Shown in pieces: positions 25,483 through 36,654 of a DNA stretch of 64,000 bases. The DNA comes from Sclerotinia nivalis (Eukaryota > Ascomycota > Leotiomycetes > Helotiales > Sclerotiniaceae). Position 1 is the first letter of the stretch. Every line of letters starts with the position of its first letter. The notes beneath the pieces were generated by a model. The model saw only the letters and a list, made by a program, of their open reading frames with translations, had not been told where the DNA came from and did no database searches. Made by a program: the position numbers and the translations under genes. The stretch covers positions 2,480,001 to 2,544,000 of the forward strand of contig JAPEIS010000008.1 in the NCBI GenBank assembly GCA_029531795.1, read 5' to 3'.

Positions 25483-26606
25483 TTAGCGAGTTATAGAACC
25501 CGAGTCCCTATTCAACAATTCACGAGCGGCGATGAGGGAAGCTTCGTCATAACCCTCCCAACCAGGTTCTTTCGCACTACTTCGTCGGACGATTTCCGAT
25601 AATTTAGACGTAGCAGTCTCATTCAACTTCTCGATTGTGTTTGTATCTGGCAATGGTAGACTAGTATCCGATTTGGCGTTTCGATTCGTTGGGGGCTTGT
25701 TGAGAAGTTGACTGCTGGCCTATGATGTGTTAGAAATTGTCTAATAAGAAGAGATTATCACCAACCAGCTTCAAACCATAGTATCCGCGAAGATAGTCGT
25801 CACATAATTCGATACTTCTACAAAACCTGCGCAAAGATTCTGCAAGGTACCGGTCCGCGTTCGAATCATTTACACCTGCGGCAATGTACAGGATCTCTCC
25901 CAGTCGGGCATGAATCTGATTTTTGCTATCAGCATACTGACGAGTTCTAAGAAAGGTATTGGGCCTCTTACATTCCATGCATTAGGTGTGATGAGTAGGA
26001 CCTCTTCCAGTGCAAAAATACCCTGTGGATACATGCCCTGCGAAACATAAAGATCTGCCAACTCTGCCCATGCTTCTGCATCCGTGGGGGACAAATCCAA
26101 CAGCTCATTGAGTGCGGTAATTGCCTCTGACGTCTTCCCAAGTGATCTGAGAACCGAAATGCGACGTTTTAAGATAGGCTACACAAGCCGGTAAGTATTT
26201 GTATGGAGACACGTTCGAGTAAGCTTACCATATTATTTGGATTGTCCGATAAGTTATGTTCGTATCCCTCTAGCACCCTTTGTAATGCTGCATCGTCTTC
26301 TGCGCCGACCTCGCAAAGTAATCCTCGCATTGCCATGATCCGCTCATTTTCAAGCCCGAATCTTTCCTGGAGTCGTTTGATGCATAACTGTGCAGATTTC
26401 TCATCTCCAGTCCGCAAGCATGACATGAATAGATTCTCGTAAATAGTCCATAATTCTGGCGACTCCGCGGCGGTCCAGAGAGAGCTCAAGGACCATGATG
26501 ATATTGATGAAGGGGTGTTCCGCAATATCGAGGGAGCTTGTTGAGAGTTTTGTAGGGCCAGTGCTGGCGAAAGATGCGCGGGTGGGTGTAGAAGTGCAGA
26601 TGACAT
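25483..26606 (-). CDS. EMC2: ER membrane protein complex subunit 2 (TPR protein)
   Basis: EMC2 is the cytosolic tetratricopeptide subunit of the ER membrane complex, which inserts transmembrane segments into the ER. Exons: 26606-26229, 26178-25972, 25915-25766 and 25719-25483, all phase 0, totalling 972 nt and 323 aa, close to the family length. Visible TPR-like helices include SISSWSLSSLWTAAESPELW near the N-terminus, ALNELLDLSPTDAEAWAELA and LYVSQGMYPQGIFALEEVLL, then HARLGEILYIAAG with SLRRFCRSIELCDDYLRGYY. These are characteristic EMC2 segments. The C-terminus includes PGWEGYDEASLIAARELL. Intron ends are consensus and branch points (CTAAC) are visible in introns 3 and elsewhere. The gene is divergent from AP-3 delta with a gap of about 420 bp, probably shared regulatory sequence. 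Confidence 0.93.
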
Positions 26607-27023
26607 GATTGTGATGTTTTGTAATGTCTCCAATGTTCTAGATGTGGCTTTGTGGATGAAGAGGAATTGAAGATGAAAATCCGGGGTTATAAGCTCAATT
26701 TGGACAGCTTGCTTGTGATTGTAAAGCTCTCCACAAGTTTAGCTTTCCTCATAATTGTTGCCTTTGTTAAAATTTAATGCCTTAATATAATTGCCGCGGG
26801 CGGTGTAAAACTAGTGGGGAAATGAATATCGGACGGGACACTTGCAGCTTGGGTCGATAAGAAGAAAGTCTTAACAATGGTTTAAACAACGACATATATT
26901 CAGAATCTCTCCTATATTCCGGGAAAACTCAAGTCATGCGCTTCGTATATGCTAGACATTCAAAGCTCCCCTAATCAAAGTTCTTAATGGGGAACCGCTC
27001 TATACAAGCATAAGTCTTCAAAG

Positions 27024-30000
27024 ATGTGCGCTCTTGCTCGGAACAATCATACTTCAAATCAGGACGATGTACTAAAGCTGTAGCAGGTTCGAAAAATCCT
27101 TGTATGACCTCATTCGAGGTCTGCGAAATCACAAAGGAAACGAAAAGGAGTACATTCAAAATAGTTTGAAAGAATGTCGAGCGGAAATAAAAGGATCAGA
27201 CATGGGTTAGAGATTATGGCAGAAGAATGAGGTGCATTTTAACTGACGAATGCGCCGCAGACCTCAAGGCTACAGCCTTACTGAAACTGGTTTACCTGGA
27301 AATGTTTGGTCATGATATGTCTTGGGCTTCCTTTCATGTTCTCGAAGTTATGTCCTCGCCGAAATACCTACAGAAACGAGTTGGATATTTGGGCGCTGTG
27401 CAGAGCTTCCGGCCGGATACGGAAGTTCTGATGTTAGCCACGAATTTGCTGAAGAAGGTATGGCTTTCCATATAAGTATCATGGACAATATACTCAAACA
27501 TTATACAGGATTTGAGTTCCGCTACGCCGACAACAATGTCTCTTCCCATCATAACATTACCACATGTCATTACTCCTTCGCTCGCACTATCTGTTCTCTC
27601 AGACCTACTACCCCGGATGACACATTCGCATCCGGCCATTCGCAAGAAAACTATTGTTACACTTTATAGGTTAGCTTTAGTTTACCCCGAAACATTACGT
27701 CCGGCATGGCCAAAGATCAAGGAGCGATTGATGGATGAGGGCGAAGATCCAAGTGTCACAGCTGCAATCGTCAATGTTGTTTGTGAATTGGGATGGCGGA
27801 GACCTCAGGATTTCCTACCCCTGGCTCCGAGGCTATTCGAGTTGCTTGTGGATAGTGGAAATAATTGGATGGCGATCAAGCTCATTAAACTGGTGAGTTG
27901 TATAAATCATACAGAAAACTATACGTTAACATATATGTAGTTTGCTACCTTGACTCCACTTGAGCCAAGATTGGTTAAAAAACTGTTACCACCACTAACA
28001 TCGATTATCCGAACGACTCCAGCAATGTCACTGCTATATGAATGTATAAATGGCATTATTTTAGGAGGAATTCTTGGAAGCAGTGAGGAGTCCGCGGGAG
28101 GGGAAGAAATAGCTACTCTCTGTGTGAGCAAGTTGCGTGGTATGATTATGGTTGAGGGAGATCCTAATCGTAAGTCAGTAGTTCCAAAGCATACCACTGA
28201 GACTAAACATTTGCAGTAAAATATGTCGCTCTGCTCGCTTTCAACAAGATTGTTGTTACCCATCCATTTCTTGTTGCTCAACAAGAAGATGTGATAATGG
28301 ATTGTATCGATAGTGCTGATATCTCAATCCGGTTACGTGCATTAGACTTGGTTGTAGGTATGGTTAGCAGCGACAATCTGATGTCTATTGTTGGGAGATT
28401 GATGAGACAACTTCGAAGCTCCCCTTCAATTCCTGCACGCAATTCTAATCCTCGACATGCTGGACACATCGAACCTGAAGCAGATTCAGATGACGAGGCT
28501 CCGGAAGTGGCAATCAAATCCGATAGGGGATCGTCACAAGATTTACTATTGCCAGATGACTACAAGGTGGATGTCATCACCAGAGTGCTAGAAATGTGCT
28601 CGATAAATAACTATGCTAATCTTGTTGATTTCGATTGGTATATCGACATTTTGATTCAGCTTGTCAGAAATGCTCCGGTTACAAGCTCTTCTTCAAACCA
28701 GGAATTGGAAGAGTACCCAAATAATGATATTTCAGAAAAGATTGGAGATGAATTGCGTAATGTGGCCGTCAAGGTGAAAGCAGTCCGGTCTCAAGCTGCT
28801 AAGGCTGCGGAATCAATACTAGTACTAGCTCTTAACGATACCACAAGCCAAGTCAGCTCCGGAAATGGAGCACTCCGACCAATATCTTGGATGATTGGAG
28901 AATATGCTTCTTATTTGGAGTCTCCAGAAAATAAAATGGCGGCTTTACTGCATATTACGAAAGCTTCAACATCTGCCGAGGGTCTCATCGTGTACCTCCA
29001 AGCATTAGCTAAGGTTTTCGCGGTTATAGCTGATGATGAGCATTCACTCTGGTCGGTCGAACGGAAGACAATGATGTCACTCTTGATGGCACGCATTATA
29101 AATGCACTTGAGCCCCTTGCGATGCACCCTGATCTGGAAGTTCAAGAAAGGGCAGTTGAGTTTTCAGAGTTATTAAAGTTGGCAGCAGAAGCAACAAATG
29201 GTCAAGAGCCATCTTCGGAATCGGTTCAGCAAGATGCGCCACTTTTGCTTACACAGGCACTACCTTCTCTATTCAGGGGACAGGAATTAAACTCGGTTGC
29301 AGCTAGCGCTCAGAAGAATGTACCATTGCCATCTAACTTGGATCTTGATCAACCGATCAATCAAAATCTGCACAATCTGTTACGGAATGTAGATTCTATA
29401 TCCTTCGATGATCTTGAAAACGATGAATTCGAAGTCTACTATCATCAAAAACCAGAGCCTACCTCAATCTCATCTAACGAACCTGCTATCAACCGTCTTG
29501 GTGGAAGTCCTGATCAACCTGCACAATCTTACCAGCAAGGTAGTGAAGAATCATACCTAGACCCAGATATTGTTGCACGACGGAAAGCAGAGAGACTTGA
29601 AAGGAATAGAGACGATCCATTTTATATCGCACCAAATGACGGTAGCCTGTCCGGCACGTCAACACCTCTTCACAACATTCTTCAAAACAACAATGGGCAA
29701 GACCTAGACATCGATGCCATACCAATCATGCAGCTAGACCTGGGCAAGACGAATTTAAATATAACGACTAATAAGAAGCCCTCGAAGAAGCCTCATCAAC
29801 GAATACAAGTGGCTGCTGATGAAACACTGAACCTTAGTGGAACTTCTACACCTGCGAACGATTCTGAAAACAGTACTGAGGGAGCCATGAAGGCGCGAAT
29901 TTCAAGAGGGAAACAATCTCTATTACAGGTAGACTCGAGCCACATCGGCCAATTTTCCCTTGAAGGTGACGATACCAGTGGTATTGATTTCGAGCGGCAG

Positions 30001-30324
30001 CAGAAAGAGGAGGCCGAAATGGTAAAAGCCATGAAAGAGGTAGAAAGGCTTCGACTAGAGATGCAGCGAGCGAATGAGAGAATCCACGCTGCACAAGATG
30101 TTCCGCCGGAAGGAACGGTGGTGAAGAGGAAAGCCAAGAAGAAGACGAAACCTGTAGAAGGGGAGGCAGCGACAGTGGCTAAGAAAAAGAAGAAAGCCAA
30201 GAAAGCTGTGATCGATGAAGGAGAAGGCGAGCCTTCTGTAGCTCCTACGACTACAGATGTTGTGAAGCCGAAGAAGAAAAAGAAGAAGCCAAAGGTGGAG
30301 GAAGACGTGATGGAACAGGCGTAA
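27024..30324 (+). CDS. APL5: AP-3 complex subunit delta
   Basis: Large subunit of the AP-3 adaptor, which sorts cargo from Golgi or endosomes to the vacuole. Exons: 27024-27025, 27087-27205, 27261-27457, 27509-27892, 27941-28169 and 28217-30324; total 3,039 nt, 1,012 aa. The mature N-terminus reads MFEKSLYDLIRGLRNHKGNE. It is followed by adaptin-N HEAT-type sequence with LKATALLKLVYLEMFGHDMS, KRVGYLGAVQSF, RKKTIVTLYRLAL, FATLTPLEPRLVKKLLPPL and MSLLYECINGII, all typical of delta-adaptin. About residue 650 onward is a disordered hinge, then a charged helix, ending in a Lys-rich tail (about 29.9-30.3 kb). The start codon is unusual: exon 1 supplies only A and T (27024-27025) and exon 2 supplies the G. 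The unspliced ATG would hit an in-frame TAG near 27081, so splicing is required for this start. A different upstream first exon cannot be excluded. Confidence 0.94.
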
Positions 30325-31070
30325 TATGCATAGCGGACTAGGAAGCATTCAAGGGCGTTGGGAGCGTGCAACGGATACCACACATAGGTAGTCATGGGTC
30401 GGAAACCTTTTGAGTTTTGATATAAATGTAGATCTTTAATTTCCATAAGAATTGATGTGTACAAAGCTTTTGAACTTGAGAAATTCCTCAGTTTGATACT
30501 GCGCTCGCCTCGTCGACAACCCCTTCGCTTTATGAATGCTTGGTTATTTAGATTTTGGATAGATACATAAATGATATGTATACTGAGTATAAAAATCAAC
30601 ACTCCTTCTTTCAATGTTTTAGAGCCTGCGAATAAAATCCTCCTGCGGGGTTTTTTCGATTTTTTATATAGTGTTAAATATCATATACTTTCTTCTTTTA
30701 TACCTATTTGACTTTTTGTTTATATTTGTTAGAATACGTGATACACACTAGTACTAAGCTTCCGTACTAGTCCTCTATATCTTCTAGCTTGACTATAGAA
30801 TATTAGCTATATACAATAATATATGCTTGATTGCTCTTCCAACAATATTATATGATTAATATGATCAAGATAAAAACAGCTCACCCCTAATTTTCAAATC
30901 CTACTAAATCTTTATGCAATTCGCAAGAGAGGGTGGCGATACACGTGACCAAGGCCCTTATCCTTATCGGAGCCTAAGCAAAAAAAAATATTTGTAGTCA
31001 CATCTCGAACTTCAAATCTTTCCTTTCGGCAATATTATCTCAGAGTGTGATTCTTTTGCACATAGACAAT
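30325..31070. other. Intergenic region between AP-3 delta and SMAP-like gene
   Basis: About 750 bp, tandem orientation. AT-rich around 30.64-30.85 kb with TATATA words, then pyrimidine-rich leader sequence ahead of the next start codon. A CACGTGA word lies at about 30942. No coding sequence or RNA gene is visible. Confidence 0.55.
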
Positions 31071-32933
31071 ATGGAGACCTCAGCAAATTTTATTCCTCTC
31101 GGTGGAGTGGGGGAGACCTTCGAGTTCGATCAACCGATGAAGAAACGCGATGCAGGCTATAGAAATAAGTCACTTTCCTCGGGAAAGCCTAAGGTTATTG
31201 GTGCTACGAAGGGTAGGTCTGTTTATGCCTTGGGTATTGGGATTTGCTTACGGGGTGGAGGACCTGGGGCTTTGTCTTGGGGTAGGATGGCAAATGCTAA
31301 TGAATTGGATATATAGAGGAACGGTCGCGAATTGCGCGTGAGGTACGACTTGCGGCAAAGAAGGAGAAGAAGAAGGCCAAGTCCGATGCAAAGAAGGCTA
31401 GAAAACTAAATGGTATCTTGACTAGACGAGCTGTACGTTTTGTACCTCAATGCAGATTTTGAGGAGAATAGGAACTGATCAAATACGCGCTTCTAGACTC
31501 GTAACCCAGAAAAATACAACAAGAATAAGGAGAGGAATCGCCTTCACGCAATCGATGTCGAACGTTACAAGATTCGCCTGAATGCCGTTAATCAAGCTCA
31601 AAGATTAGCTGCCGTTCATGATCCTAGTGGAGTATCGTTTAATGTGGGAGAGGTTGTTACATTAGAGGATGGAACTGTGAGGAGTAAGAAGAGTTTGGAG
31701 AGGAAGCAAGAACTTGCCGCAGGAAAGAAGCCAATCGAAAATGGAGATGCTGCTGTGCCAGAAGGTGTCAACCCAGAACGACTTAAGCTTCTCGAGGGAG
31801 AGAAGAAATCACACATTTCGAAGACGGCACTCAAGAAAAAGAAGATGTACGAACCAAAACCCGTTCCACCGAGACCGATCATTCCAGAGGGCATTTCTTT
31901 GCCGGAGGGAGAGGAGAATTGGTTAGCATTGTGGGATATTTCAGACGGACAAATTGAGCAGAGACTTGCAATAGCCAAGAGAGACGCTGGAAATGCAAAG
32001 AGAGATCTTAGAAGACAACAGAGGGAAGAAGCTAGATTCAGAAGAATGATGAAGGCGAAGAGAAGAACAGCACAGAAAATGGGTGTTACTTTCGATCCTA
32101 TGCAAGCGAAAAACGAGATTTTGGGCGATAATGATGAAGAGGACGAGGAAGCTTCTGATTCTGAAGCTGAAACTAACTCTGATTCTGATTCAGATTCCGA
32201 CTCGGATAGCGATAATGAAGACGATTCCGAAGAGACCAAGGCCAAGAAAGCGGAAGAGAAGAAACAGAAGCCCAAGTTCAACCTAGACGAGAATCAAATA
32301 AACTCAATTGTCAAGAGGGAAATACAGCGCGTCAGGAAAGATACACGAAGGCAGGAGAAAGCAATGGGTGTATACGAGAAGGAGCCAAAAGTCCTGACCG
32401 AAGAAGAAAAAGCTGCATTGAAAGAGGCCCGTACGAAGCGCAAAGCCGAGAAGAAATTGGAGAAAAAAGCTAAGAGGGAAGAAGAGGCGAAATTGGGAGT
32501 TGCAGGTTTGAAGGGAAAGCAAAATCGAAAGGCGAGAAAGGAGTTGAGGAGAGCGGAGAGGGCTGCTAAGGAAGCTGCAGAACCACCAGTAGAAGAATCC
32601 AAAAAGCGCAAACGCTCCAAGGAAGAAAAAGAATCCTCCAAGCGAAAGAAGTCGAAATCGACTTCTGAAGAAGAAGAATCTGCCGAGAAAGAGGTAGCGG
32701 CGCAGTGGAATGCAGATGCATTGGATGGGGATGCGGAGAGGAAGAGTAAGTTTTTGAGATTACTGGGCGCGGGGAAGGGAGTAGCTGTTAGTGGGAAGGG
32801 AGCCGAGACGAAGGGGAAGGGGAAGGGGAAAGATGATATTGAGAAGGTGCAGAGTGAGTTGGAGAGACAGTATGATTATGGTATGAAGATGAAGCATGAT
32901 GGGGGTGCGAAGAGGAGAGGTTTGGGTGCGTAG
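31071..32933 (+). CDS. Basic nuclear-type protein with C-terminal SMAP-like motif
   Basis: Exons 31071-31212, 31317-31432 and 31497-32933; 1,695 nt, 564 aa; phases agree. The protein begins METSANFIPLGG and becomes Lys/Arg-rich (REVRLAAKKEKKKAKSD). A conserved central part follows (EGISLPEGEENWLALWDISD, then RRQQREEARFRRMMKAKRR). Next is an acidic Asp/Ser tract of about 25 residues near 32.15-32.24 kb, and several bipartite-like basic clusters (SKKRKRSKEEK). Near the C-terminus, WNADALDGDAERKSKFLRLL resembles the small acidic protein (SMAP) motif, in which a Trp is followed by a GD..R..KFLRL sequence. Charge pattern and basic clusters suggest a nuclear or nucleolar, possibly ribosome-biogenesis or splicing, role. 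That is inference, and I do not know a characterised orthologue. Confidence 0.83.
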
Positions 32934-33840
32934 GGTAGAGGTGAGAAGGCTCATTTGCCTTCCTAGTTTGATGAAGTAAAATCTTAATATCCTTGATTTT
33001 CTCTTTCCCTGTTACATATCTGGGTTGTTTACTGGTGATGGGTGGGGGTGTTCAAAACGTCGGTTCTTTTTCTTCCATTATGTTTCTCCTTGACTTCTAC
33101 TCAGCAAAAATTTTAAAAATACATAAACTAATTCTCTAAATTATCTTAAAATCAATAAAACATATTAAACCCCTATACATCTATTCTAATAATTTAATAA
33201 TAATTTATTTAAAATCGATGCTCGGGAACTAGGAATAGCTAGTCAGCTGACAAATGACCCTGGCCAGGAGAAAGCGAACCTGGTTCATTCACGGTTTGTA
33301 CGTGAGCCATTGTTACTTTGCCAAACATCTTGAGAGATTTTGCCACGGAATTTTTAGAAGACATGCTGAATCCAGATAGAGACAGAAGATGGGATTCAAG
33401 ATAGGCTATTGAGTACTGATAGAGTCTCTCGTGTTGACAGTTGGGGGCGGTAATTGCTGGATTCTTGAGGGCCGCGGAGCTACAAATATATATTATACCA
33501 CTCACTTATTAGTGTCCTGTGCAAATTGAATGTGTTTTAGCGCTGTACGATGTGGCCATGTCCAACATGCCCTCTCAGCCTCTGCTGTCCTGTCGGTCGT
33601 GCCTGTCATGTGCAGAGCCGCGCGCAATCTGAGCCCTATGCTTTGTAACCTCCAATGTATTGCTAACCGCCGAGCTTCACACCGAGTCCCGTAGGTGATC
33701 GACTGGTCCATTTCCAGGACGGCACAAAGTCTCCAGGAACTTCACGTTCAACGCATGTAGTCACATGATTTATGCGGCACTAAACCAGAGATAAAACCTG
33801 AGTCGGACAGAATGTAAATAGTCATTGTCTTTCGAACAAA
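32934..33840. other. Intergenic region
   Basis: About 900 bp. 33.10-33.21 kb is very AT-rich. 33.24-33.71 kb has short minus-strand frames without recognisable features. TGACTGGTCC-type words and CACATGATTTATG precede the kinase start. No supported gene. Confidence 0.5.
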
Positions 33841-35145
33841 ATGTTTGCAAAGGGGGTCTTTCGCAAAATTCCACCTCTACAGCTTGGTTATGGTACGAGC
33901 TCGACAGTGTGGTTGTGCCATGATCTCAGGTATGTTTGCTTCCTTATGTTTTATCGATCTCCTTGGCTGAATATCTTCGAATTGGCTAAGTGAGCGGTCG
34001 TACTGGGTTATCAAGGTGCATGTCAGTACCCTAAAACATAATCAAGAGCTCGAGGTCTATCGGCACTTGGCCAGCGTCACTATGGAACACTCGGGTCGGA
34101 AACACGTTCGACGTCTCGAAGATTCGTTTACATTGCAGAGCGGTAATGGTGAACACGACGTTTTTGTCATGACGCCTTTAGGTATGAGTTTGAGAAGTTT
34201 GCAGGAGTTACAGACGAATGGAATTTTTCAGCAGACTCTCGTTGTAGGCGCTCTCGACCAAGTGTTAACTGGGCTGAACTTCCTACATGAAGCAGACGTG
34301 ATCCATACTGGTAAGTACCTACCTAACCCAGTAGTACCGACAAATCATTCCCATCCAACAGCAAAGATAAGACCTCCATTCCGACAATTTGCTTATTGCA
34401 ATTACAAATGATTCGATCTTCTCTAAGGTGGAAGACGACGAGATTCGCCAGCCATCGGCGCGGAAACATGTCAACGACACTATCATCTATGTCTCTCGGT
34501 ATATGCTAGGAGGTGCGGGGCCACTCATTATTAGCGACTTAGGGCAAGCACGCATTGGCAACGAACATAGTGGAAAAGCTATGCCGGTACCGTATCGAAC
34601 ACCTGAGGTTATTCTCGATATGAAGTGGGGAAACGCCGTGGATATCTGGAGTGTAGGGATCTTAGTATGGAATCTTCTCCTTTCCTTCTTATGACTCTGT
34701 TTCCTTATGCTAATTCCTCTGCCACGCTAGGCCTGGGATCTTCTCGAACGAGAAGGTCTGTTCCGCATCTACGACAAGGAATCTGAGGAGCGGGATGACG
34801 CCTACCATCTTGCAATGATAACCGCTCTTCTTGGTCTACTACCGCCCGAATTTCTAAAAAGAAGTAAGGAAACAAGCAAGTACTGGGATGAAGACGGTAA
34901 GTGCAACAGGCAGCAGGAATTTGAATTAACACCCAATCAGTCCTGACGAAGTTGCTCTAGGCAAATGGCGAGGTTCCGTTCCCCTACCTAACGAGAAGAC
35001 GCTAGAGTCTCTTTCCAAGACTCTGGGAGGAACTGATAAGGACCTTTTCCTCAGCTTTATCCAGTGCTTGCTCTGCTGGCTCCCGGGGGAGCGACTCACT
35101 TCCGGGCTGGCCTATCACCATCCTTGGCTTAGAGAGAGATCTTGA
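33841..35145 (+). CDS. SRPK-like Ser/Thr protein kinase (350 aa)
   Basis: Exons 33841-33929, 33991-34310, 34372-34664, 34731-34896 and 34961-35145 give 1,053 nt. All kinase landmarks are present: Gly-loop GYGTSST (residues 16-22), ATP-anchoring Lys in YWVIKV (Lys38), catalytic loop HTDLHSDN (Asp137, Asn142), and metal-binding SDLGQA (Asp192; DLG instead of DFG is the SR-protein-kinase habit). They are followed by PVPYRTPEVIL and VDIWSVGIL, and a C-lobe ending with HHPWLRE. SRPKs phosphorylate Arg/Ser-rich splicing factors; filamentous fungi carry many small, lineage-expanded copies whose substrates are unknown, and this belongs to that class. It lacks the long N-terminal and spacer regions of canonical SRPK. 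The gene sits at the edge of a gene-poor, repeat-bearing region, which fits an accessory family member. No broken frame is seen. Confidence 0.88.
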
Positions 35146-35941
35146 TGTGTCCGGGGCAGACACTCTGCATGTTGAAATGCAAGAGGAGGCTGACGTGCTG
35201 GAAGGCAGTGTTCTGATTGATGGTAGACGATGTTGAGAACGGTAGCTGGAGTTACCTTGGAACGAACTAAGTGCAAGAAGTAGCTACCCCTCGAGAAGCC
35301 AATATCAATAAGGAAAGAGCCGAGGAGGAATAGTTAGTAAATAGAAACAAATACAACAAAATGTTTTAAATGACTAGATTCATGCACAATTTCCTTCCAT
35401 GGTCCCAAGTCTTCTCCCGGTCTCGGGATGATCCATCTCCAGCATTTGACGAAAACCCAATTTTGTGGCGGTCGCCTTGACTAGATAGATATAACAAATA
35501 AATATAAACATATCGAAACAAAATGCATAACGAAACAGTAATCACGAATCATCTTTTCCAGAATTCGAAATTTCTTCAATTGTCAAATGTATCGAGCGCT
35601 AAATCAATCATTTATTGACCCCATAAGGAAAAAAAACTCCTGACCATTGAATCCGACTACATTTAAAGGAGCCAAAAATTGCATGGAAATAAAAACTAGA
35701 CCCCAAAATAACCCCCATCCACAAATCTCGCAATCGCAATTGCTTTCTTGACAATGCAAGCCCCGTCCCTAGAATATCGACATCTCGCAAGCTGGCTGCC
35801 TTCCAATCGACATGATTTTCGTTGTGTACAATACTAGCGCACTTTCTTCGTTTTGCACGACTTTGGTCCCCCGGGCATATATGGTTGCGAGAGTTTGATA
35901 GATGTATTGAAATGAATTGAATGTGATGTGACGCGATGCGC
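35146..35941. other. Convergent intergenic region between kinase and RAMP4
   Basis: About 800 bp holding the facing 3' ends. Mixed composition, short A/T runs, no coding signal that I can support. Confidence 0.5.
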
Positions 35942-36654
35942 TTATTTACTGCCGAAATAGGAGATCATGCGGAAAATGGCATCGACAAATAATCCACCGA
36001 TGAGGATGAATGCGAAGAGATCTGTTGATTGGATTGTTAGCTAAGATCTTGTCCGTGCTTGTGATTCCATTCTTGTGATTCCATTCAAAGTCTTCTTCAT
36101 GATTCAAAGTGCCCGGGATCGCAGCTTATCCCTGGTAGGTCTGTCTTCCATCACATCTACACACTGGCGCATTTGGTGAAGGAGACTTTCCTCTTTCCTC
36201 CGCCCAACTAGATGTGTCTCCAACAATTTTTTTTCTCCTTTCCTTCTCTCCCGCGCCTACCCCTTCCTCAACCTCTTTCCTTTCCGACGGCAAAAAAAGA
36301 AAAAGAAATCAAAACCTACATAGCCAACCCTTACTAATAGGGCTCTTCTGTTTCTTCAACTCCTTCTTGTGCAATTGAGCTTCTGATTTGCCTTGCTTGT
36401 TCTCATTTGTAGCAGCGAACTTGAGGTTGGCTTTGCGTTGAGTGGGTGTTTGAACCTAGGAGGGAGTGGATTAGCTGGTGGGTTTGCTGCTTCGGAAATT
36501 GAGGAATTGGGGATATGGAGTTAGGATCGGGGAAGCTGTAGAGCGATTCGAATGTGAATCGGGGGCTTGAGAAGAATACGAGGATTGAGAAACCGTTTAG
36601 TAGAATTAGGGTCTGGTACTGCAGTAATGGCTAGAAATTAAAAGGACATACCAT
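35942..36654 (-). CDS. Ribosome-associated membrane protein 4 / stress-associated ER protein (67 aa)
   Basis: RAMP4/SERP1-family tail-anchored protein that associates with the Sec61 translocon and the ribosome under ER stress. Exons: 36654-36652 (ATG alone), 36455-36335 and 36021-35942; 204 nt. The product starts MVQTPTQRKANLKFAATNEN, continues with the basic helix GKSEAQLHKKELKKQKSPI, and ends in a hydrophobic tail anchor (LFAFILIGGLFVDAIF) and FGSK. This matches the family order of QTP..R.AN.KF, basic stretch, SPI and single membrane span, at the family length of 60-70 aa. Introns are 196 and 313 nt, long for this window, and the open frames are too short for simple ORF calling, so the gene is easily missed. 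The start codon fills its own coding exon. Confidence 0.93.

Noticed and set aside
29796..30614. Minus-strand frame of 272 codons opposite the AP-3 delta 3' end
   Set aside because: Phe- and Ser-rich shadow of the Lys-rich tail of AP-3 delta.
31616..32281. Minus-strand frame of 221 codons opposite the SMAP-like gene
   Set aside because: Complement of acidic and basic tracts in a well supported spliced gene.
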